In this document: piece by piece, positions 1 to 6,312 of the stretch
Numbering within the stretch: position 1 is the stretch's first letter
How the letters are laid out: each line of letters starts with the position of its first letter
DNA from: Thiotrichales bacterium 35-46-9
GTDB lineage: Bacteria > Pseudomonadota > Gammaproteobacteria > Thiomicrospirales > Thiomicrospiraceae
NCBI GenBank assembly: GCA_002281095.1
Contig: NCFI01000009.1
Location: 1 to 37,805, forward strand
Direction: 5' to 3'
DNA: 37,805 nt
Made by a program: the position numbers and the translations under genes
Notes under the pieces: model-generated
Told to the model about the DNA's origin: nothing
Seen by the model: the letters and a program-made list of their open reading frames with translations, nothing else
Databases searched by the model: none

Positions 1-40
1 ATAACAGCCACGTTTCTGACTCCCAGTTAACATTGGGTGC

Positions 41-49
41 ATTATACCA
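41..49 (-). promoter_or_regulatory. Extended -10 promoter element, copy 1
   Basis: On the minus strand this reads TGGTATAAT, matching the extended -10 form TGnTATAAT. No good -35 is visible because the upstream bases belong to the terminator hairpin. It points toward position 1, so its target gene would lie outside the window. Confidence 0.5.
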
Positions 50-56
50 CAAACCA

Positions 57-84
57 AAAAAGCGACCCTTTCGGATCGCTTTTT
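57..84 (-). terminator. Rho-independent terminator after the tiny-gene operon
   Basis: The arms AAAAAGCGA and TCGCTTTTT pair perfectly. They are followed inward by a C/A mismatch, two C-G pairs and a four-base TTTC loop. The A-run and T-run on the two sides make it usable in both directions. It sits about 55 bases past the stop of the 139-279 gene on the minus strand, so it most likely ends that operon. Confidence 0.8.
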
Positions 85-138
85 CAAAGGTTCAACTTGG
101 AAGCCCTGTTTGCCACGGCAAGCAATTTGAGTTAAGTG

Positions 139-279
139 TTAAGCATGCTGCGCCGATGTGTCAACCGAATCCTTACCCTGCTTATGTTGATGTTTAGACC
201 AAACCATAAAAGCAACAACAGACCAAGCACCACCGACAACAATCAGTAACGATAAAATGAAACCAACTTCTGTACTCAT
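139..279 (-). CDS. Tiny single-pass membrane protein, 46 aa
   Basis: A short reading frame, ATG at 279 to TAA at 139. The protein starts MSTEVGFILSLLIVVGG and has one hydrophobic segment at about residues 6-27, followed by a basic, polar tail (WSKHQHKQGK, then acidic and small residues). The start lies three bases after the stop of the upstream 65-aa gene, and a GAGG stands about 11 bases upstream. A terminator follows. No family is recognised. The spacing, shared strand, promoter and terminator support a real two-gene unit. The topology suggests a small inner-membrane protein that might act as an accessory subunit, but nothing in the sequence identifies its partner. Confidence 0.6.
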   Translation of the reverse strand: MSTEVGFILSLLIVVGGAWSVVAFMVWSKHQHKQGKDSVDTSAQHA

Positions 280-282
280 GAC

Positions 283-480
283 TTAATCATCCTCTAGGTT
301 ATCAGCAATAAAAGCCGAAAGCTGCAATGCAAACCAAGCAACAGCAGCCAACAGTAGATAAATTGGGTCTGACTGCTTGAAGTATATCAAACCAGCAAAC
401 GCAGTAACACCCCACGAAGCCCTTCTTAGCTCAACGGCAAAATTTTTTGCTGCTTGCGCGTTAAATACAAATTTTGCCAT
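283..480 (-). CDS. Small membrane protein, 65 aa, first gene of a tiny operon
   Basis: This frame starts at ATG 480, with an AGGAG ribosome-binding site six bases before the start. A basic amphipathic N-terminus (residues 1-20, with RRAS) is followed by two hydrophobic stretches at about residues 23-34 and 39-58, and an acidic end NLEDD. The pattern fits a small protein with one or two membrane passes and positive charges retained in the cytoplasm. An extended -10 promoter lies about 30 bases upstream, and the next gene starts three bases after the stop. I do not recognise the family and assign no function. Both genes being compact and well signalled makes chance frames unlikely. Confidence 0.7.
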   Translation of the reverse strand: MAKFVFNAQAAKNFAVELRRASWGVTAFAGLIYFKQSDPIYLLLAAVAWFALQLSAFIADNLEDD

Positions 481-509
481 TGTTACTCCTAGTCAATTTG
501 GTTAACGGC

Positions 510-518
510 ATTATACCA
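510..518 (-). promoter_or_regulatory. Extended -10 promoter for the tiny membrane-protein operon
   Basis: The minus strand reads TGGTATAAT. A transcript starting about seven bases downstream would have a leader of roughly 23 bases carrying the AGGAG site used by the gene ending at 480. The -35 region overlaps the porin terminator and matches poorly, so activity would rest on the extended -10. Confidence 0.6.
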
Positions 519-525
519 CAAACCA

Positions 526-553
526 AAAAAGCGACCCTTTCGGATCGCTTTTT
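526..553 (-). terminator. Rho-independent terminator after the porin gene
   Basis: Same hairpin as at 57-84: AAAAAGCGA pairs with TCGCTTTTT, with an inner C/A mismatch, two C-G pairs and a TTTC loop. It begins about 40 bases past the porin stop on the minus strand. Confidence 0.85.
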
Positions 554-593
554 CGGTGTTTCATATTGAAAGCCGTGTTGCCACGGCAAGCAA

Positions 594-1697
594 TTAGAAC
601 TTGTGGATTAAACCAACAGAAACTGCACTGTTGTCTTTACCAGCACGAGTTAAGAAGCTATCACCTGAACCTGCACTGGCCAAGTTAACACTGTATGCAC
701 CGTTAGTATCGTTATCCATAAGAGCATAGCTGACATATGCAGTTGTGTTTTTGCTCATAGCATGGTCATAACCAACATTCCACAAAGTTGCGCCTGTTTT
801 ATCAAGCGCAGCAGAAGAACCTAACTTAGATGCCATGTAAACTTGTGCTTTGATGGTACCAGCAGAAGTAACCTTATAAGAACCACCCAAGCCAAAAGTA
901 TCACGAGTACCATTCAATCCAATTGCTTTAGCAGTGTTGTCATTTTGGTACAGAGCAACAACTTTAGCTGATCCAAACGTATAGCCAGCACCTAAACGAA
1001 CAGCTTCAAAATTATTTGCTAACGCAGCACCACCAACTACAGATGGAGTAGTACCTGTTTTTCCAATATTGATATAACCCAAACTAGCATCAAAAGCACC
1101 AGCTGCAAAATTTAATTGCGCAGAGTAAGCATCACCTTTGTTATTAACTTTTGAATTTTGCTCACGATCATAAGCCGCACCAGGAACATACGCTAATCGA
1201 GCATCAAAACCACCCATTTTTGGAGTAGCATAAGCAATAGTGTTACCATAACGACCGTCAACAGCATCAACATCATTTGCAGTAGCTAGGATATTACGGG
1301 TGTTACCAATTTGGTCACGAAACAAATCATATTTACGACCAGCGTGCTTAATTGGAGAGTCCATTTTACCTAGTAATACAGTACCAAAACCACCATTTAA
1401 GCCAATAAAAGTATCACGTAAAGTATTACCCAAACCACCAGCACCATTGTCCATATTAATAGCCATCTCCATTTGGTAAATAGCTTTCAAACCAGCACCC
1501 AAATCTTCTGAACCTTTAACACCAACGCGTGAAGAGTTAGAAACAACATTCAACGAACTAGCATCACCAGTAGCGGTTTTAATACCATCTTGTTGAGCAA
1601 CAGCCGTCTCAATTTTACCATAAACAGTAGCAGCTGCGAAAGCAGAAGGAGCTGCAACAGCAGCAGCGATAGCGATAGCTAAAACATTCTTGTTCAT
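594..1697 (-). CDS. Outer-membrane general porin (Gram-negative porin family), 367 aa
   Basis: A trimeric beta-barrel porin for diffusion of small hydrophilic solutes across the outer membrane. The true start is the ATG at 1697, preceded by an AAAGGA site. It opens a signal peptide (MNKNVLAIAIAAAVAAPSAFA, cleavage after residue 21 or so). The frame extends 60 bases further upstream, but that part is leader. The mature part begins ATVYGKIETAVAQ and contains SSRVGVKGSEDLGAGLKAIYQ and FIGLNGGFGTVLLGKMDSP, both typical of betaproteobacterial porins of the OmpC/PorB-like group. The chain ends in phenylalanine (LIHKF), the usual signal for barrel assembly. Length fits the family (about 340-390). 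It has its own promoter and terminator and is therefore monocistronic. The exact selectivity cannot be read from the sequence. Confidence 0.93.
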   Translation of the reverse strand: MNKNVLAIAIAAAVAAPSAFAAATVYGKIETAVAQQDGIKTATGDASSLNVVSNSSRVGVKGSEDLGAGLKAIYQMEMAINMDNGAGGLGNTLRDTFIGLNGGFGTVLLGKMDSPIKHAGRKYDLFRDQIGNTRNILATANDVDAVDGRYGNTIAYATPKMGGFDARLAYVPGAAYDREQNSKVNNKGDAYSAQLNFAAGAFDASLGYINIGKTGTTPSVVGGAALANNFEAVRLGAGYTFGSAKVVALYQNDNTAKAIGLNGTRDTFGLGGSYKVTSAGTIKAQVYMASKLGSSAALDKTGATLWNVGYDHAMSKNTTAYVSYALMDNDTNGAYSVNLASAGSGDSFLTRAGKDNSAVSVGLIHKF

Positions 1698-1764
1698 AGG
1701 ATTTCCTTTATAGATTCCAACATTTTTCGAGTCAGACGGAATGTCTGCCTCAACCACGATTGCA

Positions 1765-1794
1765 ATACTACAACAGGTTTTTGTGACTGTGCAA
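1765..1794 (-). promoter_or_regulatory. Porin promoter
   Basis: On the minus strand TTGCAC (1789-1794) and TAGTAT (1765-1770) are separated by 18 bases, a reasonable sigma70 pair. The transcript would have a leader of about 60 bases with a weak five-pair hairpin at 1733-1747 (CAGAC/GTCTG). T- and A-rich DNA lies just upstream at 1798-1822 and could act as an UP element. Confidence 0.6.
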
Positions 1795-1852
1795 CACTTT
1801 TTTGCTTTTTTGTTGAATTTTTTTAGCCATTGTTGTTTTTGTGCAACAAGAA

Positions 1853-1900
1853 GTGAGGGGGAAATGGTGAGGGGTGAGGAGACGGGAGTGAGGAGTGAGG
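1853..1900. repeat. GTGAGG purine-rich short repeat tract
   Basis: Five GTGAGG units start at 1853, 1867, 1874, 1888 and 1895 in an almost pure purine strand. The tract begins right after the toxin stop (1902-1904) and lies between the toxin gene and the porin promoter. It looks like local tandem slippage. No function is shown. Confidence 0.6.
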
Positions 1901-1901
1901 A

Positions 1902-2183
1902 TTACAGCAAGTCTTGTTCTGCTCGACGAATATGCACAATTTCTATCACGGCTTGTTCGATACGATAGAAAATAATAAACAAACCATCAGCCACAACAAG
2001 GCAGCGTAAAGTTGGCTTGTATTTGTAAACGGGGGCTGAGTAAGGAAAATTCAGCAACTGTTGAAAAGGTTCTTTTATTCTAGCGATCATTTTACGAGCT
2101 AAAGCACTACCACCTATTCTATAGTAATGTTCACCGATAGAATCCAAGTTACGTCTGGCACGTTTAGTGATTTCAAGCTGCAT
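1902..2183 (-). CDS. ParE/RelE-family toxin of a toxin-antitoxin pair, 93 aa
   Basis: A small basic protein, beginning MQLEITKRARRNLDSIGEHY, with the layout of the RelE/ParE toxin fold. It has an N-terminal helix pair rich in Arg/Lys (ARRNLDSI, ARKMIARI), then LLNFPYSAPVYKYKPTLRCL, then the C-terminal strand IIFYRIEQAVIEIVHIRRAEQDLL. The IEIVHIRRAEQD ending is characteristic of ParE-like members. Its ATG lies inside the end of the antitoxin gene (11-base overlap), so the two are translationally coupled with the antitoxin first. ParE members poison gyrase and RelE members cleave mRNA; the sequence here favours ParE-like, but the target is not settled. Confidence 0.85.
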   Translation of the reverse strand: MQLEITKRARRNLDSIGEHYYRIGGSALARKMIARIKEPFQQLLNFPYSAPVYKYKPTLRCLVVADGLFIIFYRIEQAVIEIVHIRRAEQDLL

Positions 2184-2400
2184 ATCTTGCTTCTAACTCG
2201 TCAAACACCTCTTCAAAACTAAACCATTCCGTATTAGGGTCATCGGCTTCTTTTATGCATTCATCTAAAATTGCGTGCAGTTCGGCATTTGGGTCTTCTT
2301 TAGCAGTTACTAAGAAAGTCTGTACTTGCTGATAAACCCGCTCGATCAAACTCGGTTCGGCGTCTTTTAATAAGGCGTTAATGTCTTGTAAGGTGTGCAT
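2173..2400 (-). CDS. Antitoxin partner of the ParE/RelE toxin, 75 aa
   Basis: A short acidic protein in the antitoxin position, preceded by a strong AAGGAG site seven bases before the ATG. Residues 1-30 form predicted helices (LQDINALLKDAEPSLIERV). The C-terminal half is strongly acidic (DECIKEADDPNTEWFSFEEVFDELEAR), as expected for the segment that wraps a basic toxin. No clear ribbon-helix-helix or HTH DNA-binding motif is evident to me, so autoregulation is uncertain. The call rests mainly on size, charge, order and the 11-base overlap with the toxin gene. Confidence 0.75.
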   Translation of the reverse strand: MHTLQDINALLKDAEPSLIERVYQQVQTFLVTAKEDPNAELHAILDECIKEADDPNTEWFSFEEVFDELEARYAA

Positions 2401-2424
2401 GAAGAACTCCTTGTGTTGATGCGC

Positions 2425-2688
2425 TTAGGCTGGCAAAAACAATTTAGCCGCTAACGCCAGCAAACCGGCCATAAAGCCAGCGATGGCAAAGGTTTGCACT
2501 AACATTGCTTTGTATAAATTGCTTTCAAGTAAGTGCAAATCCATTTTAGTGGCAAACGCACCTGCCTCATGAGCCTGCTCAATTGCTCTAGACTGCGCAC
2601 GCGTTAGTGCTTCAACTTGTTTTTCATCAAAACCCGCTTCGCGTAAGGTTTTATTAAATTCAAAAGTATCAAAGGTAATGGTGCTCAT
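2425..2688 (-). CDS. DUF1640/CCDC90-like coiled-coil membrane protein, 87 aa
   Basis: The N-terminal region (TFDTFEFNKTLREAGFDEKQVEALTRAQSRAIEQ) is typical of the DUF1640/CCDC90 family, the bacterial relatives of the mitochondrial MCUR1 coiled-coil proteins. Residues about 28-60 are heptad-like (LTRAQSRAIEQAHEAG, then TKMDLHLLESNLYKAM). A single hydrophobic segment at about 63-85 (TFAIAGFMAGLLALAAKLF) anchors the C-terminus. An AGGA site precedes the ATG. The antitoxin gene starts 24 bases downstream on the same strand, so it probably heads the toxin-antitoxin operon. Bacterial members have no established molecular function. Confidence 0.75.
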   Translation of the reverse strand: MSTITFDTFEFNKTLREAGFDEKQVEALTRAQSRAIEQAHEAGAFATKMDLHLLESNLYKAMLVQTFAIAGFMAGLLALAAKLFLPA

Positions 2689-2719
2689 GGTGTTTCCTGC
2701 TCACAAAAGGCTTCGCGTC

Positions 2720-2725
2720 ATTATA
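2720..2725 (-). promoter_or_regulatory. Possible -10 box for the DUF1640/toxin-antitoxin operon
   Basis: The minus strand reads TATAAT 32 bases before the DUF1640 start. The 17-base upstream position falls in a T-rich stretch at the end of mntH and gives only a poor -35. No terminator hairpin separates it from mntH, so readthrough from mntH is also possible. Confidence 0.35.
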
Positions 2726-2736
2726 ACTCTTTTATC

Positions 2737-4041
2737 CTATTCAAAAAAGAAGTTCCACAACAACAAGATATTCAACACAATAATGATACTGGTGATTAGA
2801 CCTGTGAGCAGCGTTAACCACAAGGGATTGACAAAGTTACCCATTAAATCGCGGTCTTTGGTCATCATCCACAGTGGCACTAGAGCAAAAGGCAATTGCA
2901 AACTCAGAATGACCTGACTGAGCACCAATAATTGCGCCGTACCACTGACACCAAACCACCAAGCAACCAATACCGCTGGCACTATCGCCAACCCGCGTGT
3001 GAGCAAACGGCGTTTCCAAGCAGGTAGGCGAATATTCAAAAAGCCTTCCATCACCACCTGCCCTGCTAAGGTGGCGGTGAGTGTGGCATTTTGCCCCGAA
3101 GCCAGTAAGGCAACGGCAAATAGGGTCGAAGCGGCACTAGCACCCAACATAGGCGCTAACAGCTGGTAGGCGTCTTGAATTTCAGCGACATCATTCTTGC
3201 CATTCACATAAAACACCGAAGCCGCCAGCACAACAATAGCCGCATTAATAAAGAAGGCAATGGTTAGGGCAATAATGGTGTCAAAGGTAGCATAGCGCAT
3301 GGCTTCTCGTTTAGCGCCATCGTCACTGGCAAAGTCGCGTGTATGTACCAATGCTGAATGCAAATAGAGGTTGTGCGGCATAATGGTGGCACCCAAAATA
3401 CCTAAGGCAAGGTAGAGCATTTCATTATCTGAAAACAAGGCGGTGCTAGGCATTAAGCCAGCCGCTGCATCCGTCCAGTTGGGTGATGACCACCAAAGTT
3501 CGATCGCAAAGGAAACGCTAATGGTGGTCATCAGCGTAATCACCACCGCTTCAATTAAGCGAAAGCCTTTTTGTTGTAACATCAGTAATAAAAACACATC
3601 GAACACGGTAATTAAAATACCCGCCACCATCGGGATACCAAATAACAAGTGCAGGGCAATGGCACTACCAATCAGCTCGGCAAGGTCGGTAGCAATTACC
3701 GCCAATTCAGCCATAATCCACAACCCCCAAGTGGTGCGTGGACTGTAGCGACGACGACAGAGTTGCGCCAAGTCTTGCCCTGTGGCAATCCCCAAGCGTG
3801 CAGTGAGTACTTGCAACACCATCGCCATTAAGCTAGCAATTAATACCACCGACAGCAAGGCGTAACCGTAAGCCGAACCTGCTGCCAGCCCTGTCGCCCA
3901 GTTGCCGGGATCCATATAGCCCACCGCTACCAAAAAGGCTGGCCCCATAAACACCCACAAGCGACGACGGCTTGATCCTTGCGGAATGGCGACGGAACGA
4001 TGAGATTCGGGCAGGCTTAACTGTTCTGTGGGTATCGACAT
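2737..4041 (-). CDS. mntH: NRAMP-family manganese/divalent metal:H+ symporter MntH, 434 aa
   Basis: An inner-membrane proton-coupled importer of Mn(II). The protein shows 11 hydrophobic segments and the NRAMP hallmarks: DPGNW in TM1 (residues 44-48) and MPHNLYLHS in TM6 (221-229), where the Asp, Asn, Ala and Met side chains bind the metal. E. coli MntH has MPHVIYLHS at the second site, so the variant residues flank the metal-binding Met. The length is somewhat longer than the E. coli protein (412), owing to an N-terminal extension. The ATG at 4041 is the only sensible start. The gene diverges from mntR across 130 bases, the classic arrangement for MntR repression under high manganese. A candidate operator lies between its -35 and -10. 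Confidence 0.93.
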   Translation of the reverse strand: MSIPTEQLSLPESHRSVAIPQGSSRRRLWVFMGPAFLVAVGYMDPGNWATGLAAGSAYGYALLSVVLIASLMAMVLQVLTARLGIATGQDLAQLCRRRYSPRTTWGLWIMAELAVIATDLAELIGSAIALHLLFGIPMVAGILITVFDVFLLLMLQQKGFRLIEAVVITLMTTISVSFAIELWWSSPNWTDAAAGLMPSTALFSDNEMLYLALGILGATIMPHNLYLHSALVHTRDFASDDGAKREAMRYATFDTIIALTIAFFINAAIVVLAASVFYVNGKNDVAEIQDAYQLLAPMLGASAASTLFAVALLASGQNATLTATLAGQVVMEGFLNIRLPAWKRRLLTRGLAIVPAVLVAWWFGVSGTAQLLVLSQVILSLQLPFALVPLWMMTKDRDLMGNFVNPLWLTLLTGLITSIIIVLNILLLWNFFFE

Positions 4042-4090
4042 AGGGTGTTTTCTTTATAGGTTAAAGGCAATAAAATTTTTTACTGGCTTT

Positions 4091-4118
4091 ATTTTACAGC
4101 CTTGGCTACAATTTACAA
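4091..4118 (-). promoter_or_regulatory. mntH promoter with candidate MntR operator in the spacer
   Basis: On the minus strand TTGTAA (4113-4118) and TAAAAT (4091-4096) are 16 bases apart. The spacer and flanks (4094-4111) contain an imperfect palindrome, TTACAGCC-TT-GGCTACAA. Its core AGCC..GGCT resembles the enterobacterial MntR box (AGC..GCT core). A second short inverted repeat, AGTGT-CATA-ACACT, lies at 4120-4133 on the mntR side. Both assignments are inferred from position and symmetry. Confidence 0.5.
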
Positions 4119-4171
4119 CAGTGTCATAACACTCTAGTGATTTATTTTTCTAACATTTATGGTCTATTTAG

Positions 4172-4612
4172 ATGAAAAATACACCCGAAACCCTCCCCAA
4201 TCAACAAGCGCAAGCGGCTCGTTTCCAACAAGCGCGTGATGCCCGCAGTGCGGCGACGGCACAGGATTATGTGGAACTGATTTCCGATTTAATTGCCACC
4301 GAAGGCGAAGCGCGTTCAGTCGATGTCGCTAAACGCTTGGGCGTTAGCCATGCCACAGTGGTAAAAACCATTAATCGCTTGCAAAAAGAAGGCTTAATTA
4401 ATACCAAGCCCTATCGCGGTATTTTTTTAACGCCCACTGGTGAAGACTTGGCAGCAGAATCGCGCCATCGTCATCAAGTGGTTGCTAAATTATTAATGGC
4501 ACTGGGTGTGGACGAAGAAAACGCACAAGTGGATGCCGAAGGTATGGAACATCATATCAGTGCGGTCACCCTTGCCGCTTTCGAGGCGTTTTTAGCACGA
4601 GAAAAACAATGA
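4172..4612 (+). CDS. mntR: Manganese-responsive DtxR-family repressor MntR, 146 aa
   Basis: A Mn(II)-activated transcription regulator expected to repress mntH. An N-terminal extension of about 30 residues is followed by a winged helix at about 32-95 (SVDVAKRLGVSHATVVKTINRLQKEGLI is the helix-turn-helix, GIFLTPTG the wing). The dimerisation/metal domain follows, with ESRHRHQVVAKLLMALGV and DAEGMEHHIS. The Glu-His-His cluster of the latter is the metal-binding signature of MntR. It lacks the C-terminal SH3 domain of DtxR/IdeR, as does E. coli MntR. The long N-terminus and length match the E. coli-type proteins (155). The last codons overlap the start of the next gene (ATGA), implying co-translation. 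Confidence 0.92.
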   Translation: MKNTPETLPNQQAQAARFQQARDARSAATAQDYVELISDLIATEGEARSVDVAKRLGVSHATVVKTINRLQKEGLINTKPYRGIFLTPTGEDLAAESRHRHQVVAKLLMALGVDEENAQVDAEGMEHHISAVTLAAFEAFLAREKQ

Positions 4613-5732
4613 AGTCATCTTTATATTTAGCCTCACTGGCAAGCAGTATTGCGCTAGCATCACTCTGCTCATTGCCCACGCTTGCGCAAGACTGGCAAGG
4701 TTTTAATACGGCGATGCAACAAGGCATTGAAGATCGTCAACAACTGATGAATGACTTTTTTAATGATGAAGCCCCCCATCATCATTTCAAGGGCTGGCCG
4801 AGTTCGCGCAGTCATTTTATGGCGATTGCTCAGGGCAACCACTTAATTAGTGATAGAAGCAATGGTGGCGATTCAGCATGGCAAGAGCGGCATCAGCATC
4901 CGCATAATCAGTGGAACGATTTGGTGGAAACTGGCGTTATTTTGTCAATTTCAACCTGACTGAACCCGAATTAACCATTGATGAAGCGCATATCACCTTG
5001 CCCTTACTGCCCTTAACGCAATTAAAAATGGGACAGTTCTATTCGGGATTTGGACGATTAAACAGTCAGCATCCGCATGATCGTGACTTTATTGACACAC
5101 CGATGATTTACCAGCGCTTGTTTGGTGATTCATCGCTATTAGAAAAAGGCGTACAACTGAGTGTTAGCCCGATCAGCAACGTCATGATGGCTGTTGAGCA
5201 ACTGAGTGCCATTAATCAAGATCAATTTAATTTACCAGACACCGCCAAACCGGCGTTAACCAATGTATTTGCTCGCTGGAATCAACGCTGGTCTGAGCAG
5301 ACTTATTCCTTAATCGGTGTGAGCAGAGCGCAAGGCGATAGTGGTGATGCCAACGGCGTAAAAAACAGCACGCAATGGTCGGCTGTCGATTTCACACTCA
5401 AACAGCGACTCGACAACAACCGCTATTGGATGCTACAAGCCGAATATTTAGAGAGAACATCAGAACAAGCTTCATCGCTCAATCAACAAGGGCATTATGC
5501 CATGTTGCTTTACCGCTGGCACGAACAATGGCGGGCAGGAATTCGTAACGAAACGGCTCACAGCCAAGCCAGTAATCTGAGCAATACCACTCGAAACGCA
5601 TTATTAATAGAGTATGACGCCAACAGTTGGCTAAGAACCCGCTTACAATTAGGACACGAACAACAAGCCAAAGGCGTAGAAGGCATCTATTGGCTAGCAG
5701 GATGGCAAGCGAGTTTCCAGTGGCTCCACTGA
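4609..5732 (+). pseudogene. Frameshifted outer-membrane beta-barrel gene coupled to mntR
   Basis: The first part (4609-4959) encodes a signal peptide ending about SLPTLAQ, then a His-containing segment (APHHHF, ERHQHPHNQW). The rest continues in another frame from 4908 to 5732. The second part carries FVNFNLTEPELTIDEAHITL, KMGQFYSGFGRLNSQHPHD and DTPMIYQRLFGD, the pattern of TonB-receptor-like, zinc-associated outer-membrane barrel proteins. Inserting one T into the TTT at 4920-4922 would join the halves as QWND-FGGNWRYF, giving about 374 residues. A separate second gene starting at GTG 4911 is unlikely because it has no ribosome site or signal peptide. The start overlaps mntR by four bases, so I infer a manganese-regulated outer-membrane channel. 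Whether this is a true mutation, phase variation or a sequencing error cannot be told here. Confidence 0.7.
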
Positions 5733-5774
5733 GCCAAGTGCTAAATTCGCCGTGTCGTTTGCGCTAATTCACAT

Positions 5775-5780
5775 TATAAT
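5775..5780 (+). promoter_or_regulatory. Possible -10 box for purE-purK
   Basis: A perfect TATAAT 34 bases before the purE start. The -35 at 17 bases is weak (GTGTCG). No PurR-type palindrome is evident to me. Confidence 0.4.
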
Positions 5781-5813
5781 AAGCCTTTATTCTTTGTATG
5801 ATGTGATGATGCT

Positions 5814-6302
5814 ATGACACCTCAAGTCGGAATTATTATGGGCTCGCAATCGGACTGGCCTACCATGCAACAAGCGGCGATGATGCTGGCCCAATTTGGC
5901 ATCGCTTATGAAACTAAGGTGGTTTCAGCGCATCGCACGCCCGATTTGTTGGTTGAATACGCCAAATCAGCGGCCGATCGTGGCTTAAAAGTCATTATTG
6001 CTGGTGCAGGCGGTGCGGCGCATTTGCCGGGCATGGTGGCAAGCATGACCCGTTTGCCCGTATTAGGCGTGCCGGTACAGTCTAAAGCCTTATCGGGCTG
6101 GGATTCTTTATTGTCGATTGTGCAAATGCCCGGCGGTGTGCCTGTGGCGACTTTAGCCATTGGAGATGCCGGTGCTAAAAATGCGGGCATTTTGGCAGCG
6201 CAAATTTTAGGCACCAATGACGAGGCGATTGCGGTTAAATTAAATGCCTTCCGTCAAGCGCAAACCGATGCTGTGTTAGCGCAACCCGACCCTAGCCTGT
6301 GA
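5814..6302 (+). CDS. purE: N5-carboxyaminoimidazole ribonucleotide mutase PurE, 162 aa
   Basis: Converts N5-CAIR to CAIR in de novo purine synthesis, in the cytosol as an octamer. The class I signature is clear: GSQSDWPTM at residues 10-18 (phosphate-binding Ser-Asp) and SAHRTP at about 39-44 with the catalytic His, followed by [13 protein letters not shown] and [12 protein letters not shown]. Length is as usual (about 160-170). purK follows after ten bases, and the two enzymes act in consecutive steps, with PurK supplying the unstable N5-CAIR. The presence of PurK confirms the class I mutase rather than the class II carboxylase. Confidence 0.97.
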   Translation: MTPQVGIIMGSQSDWPTMQQAAMMLAQFGIAYETKVVSAHRTPDLLVEYAKSAADRGLKVIIAGAGGAAHLPGMVASMTRLPVLGVPVQSKALSGWDSLLSIVQMPGGVPVATLAIGDAGAKNAGILAAQILGTNDEAIAVKLNAFRQAQTDAVLAQPDPSL

Positions 6303-6312
6303 GCAATCTGAG

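Larger units (their letters stand above)
39..127 (-). repeat. Terminator/promoter module, copy 1
   Basis: This stretch is nearly identical to 508-595. Shared parts are the block reading gcattataccacaaacc, the terminator hairpin, and a tail ending ccacggcaagcaatt. The two copies differ mainly in the part just after the hairpin. On the minus strand each copy reads tail, then terminator, then an extended -10 promoter. Copy 1 lies just downstream of the two tiny minus-strand genes at 139-480 and points out of the window. Seen directly; the role as a punctuation cassette between transcription units is inferred. Confidence 0.8.
508..595 (-). repeat. Terminator/promoter module, copy 2
   Basis: Second copy of the 39-127 module. 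Here the tail touches the last codon of the porin gene (stop at 594-596), so the module may have originated as a porin 3' end. It ends porin transcription and immediately starts the next minus-strand unit. Confidence 0.8.

Noticed and set aside
1733-1747. Five-pair hairpin in the porin leader as a regulator or riboswitch
   Set aside because: Too short and without a recognisable aptamer or sRNA site.
1698-1757. Twenty-codon upstream extension of the porin
   Set aside because: It precedes a complete signal peptide and covers the mRNA leader; the ATG at 1697 has the ribosome site.
1741-1968. Open frame on the plus strand between the porin and toxin genes
   Set aside because: It runs through the porin promoter, a T-rich stretch and the GTGAGG tract and has no ribosome site or protein-like composition.
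4911-5732. Separate barrel gene starting at GTG 4911
   Set aside because: No ribosome site or signal peptide, and it continues the protein begun at 4609 after a one-base shift.
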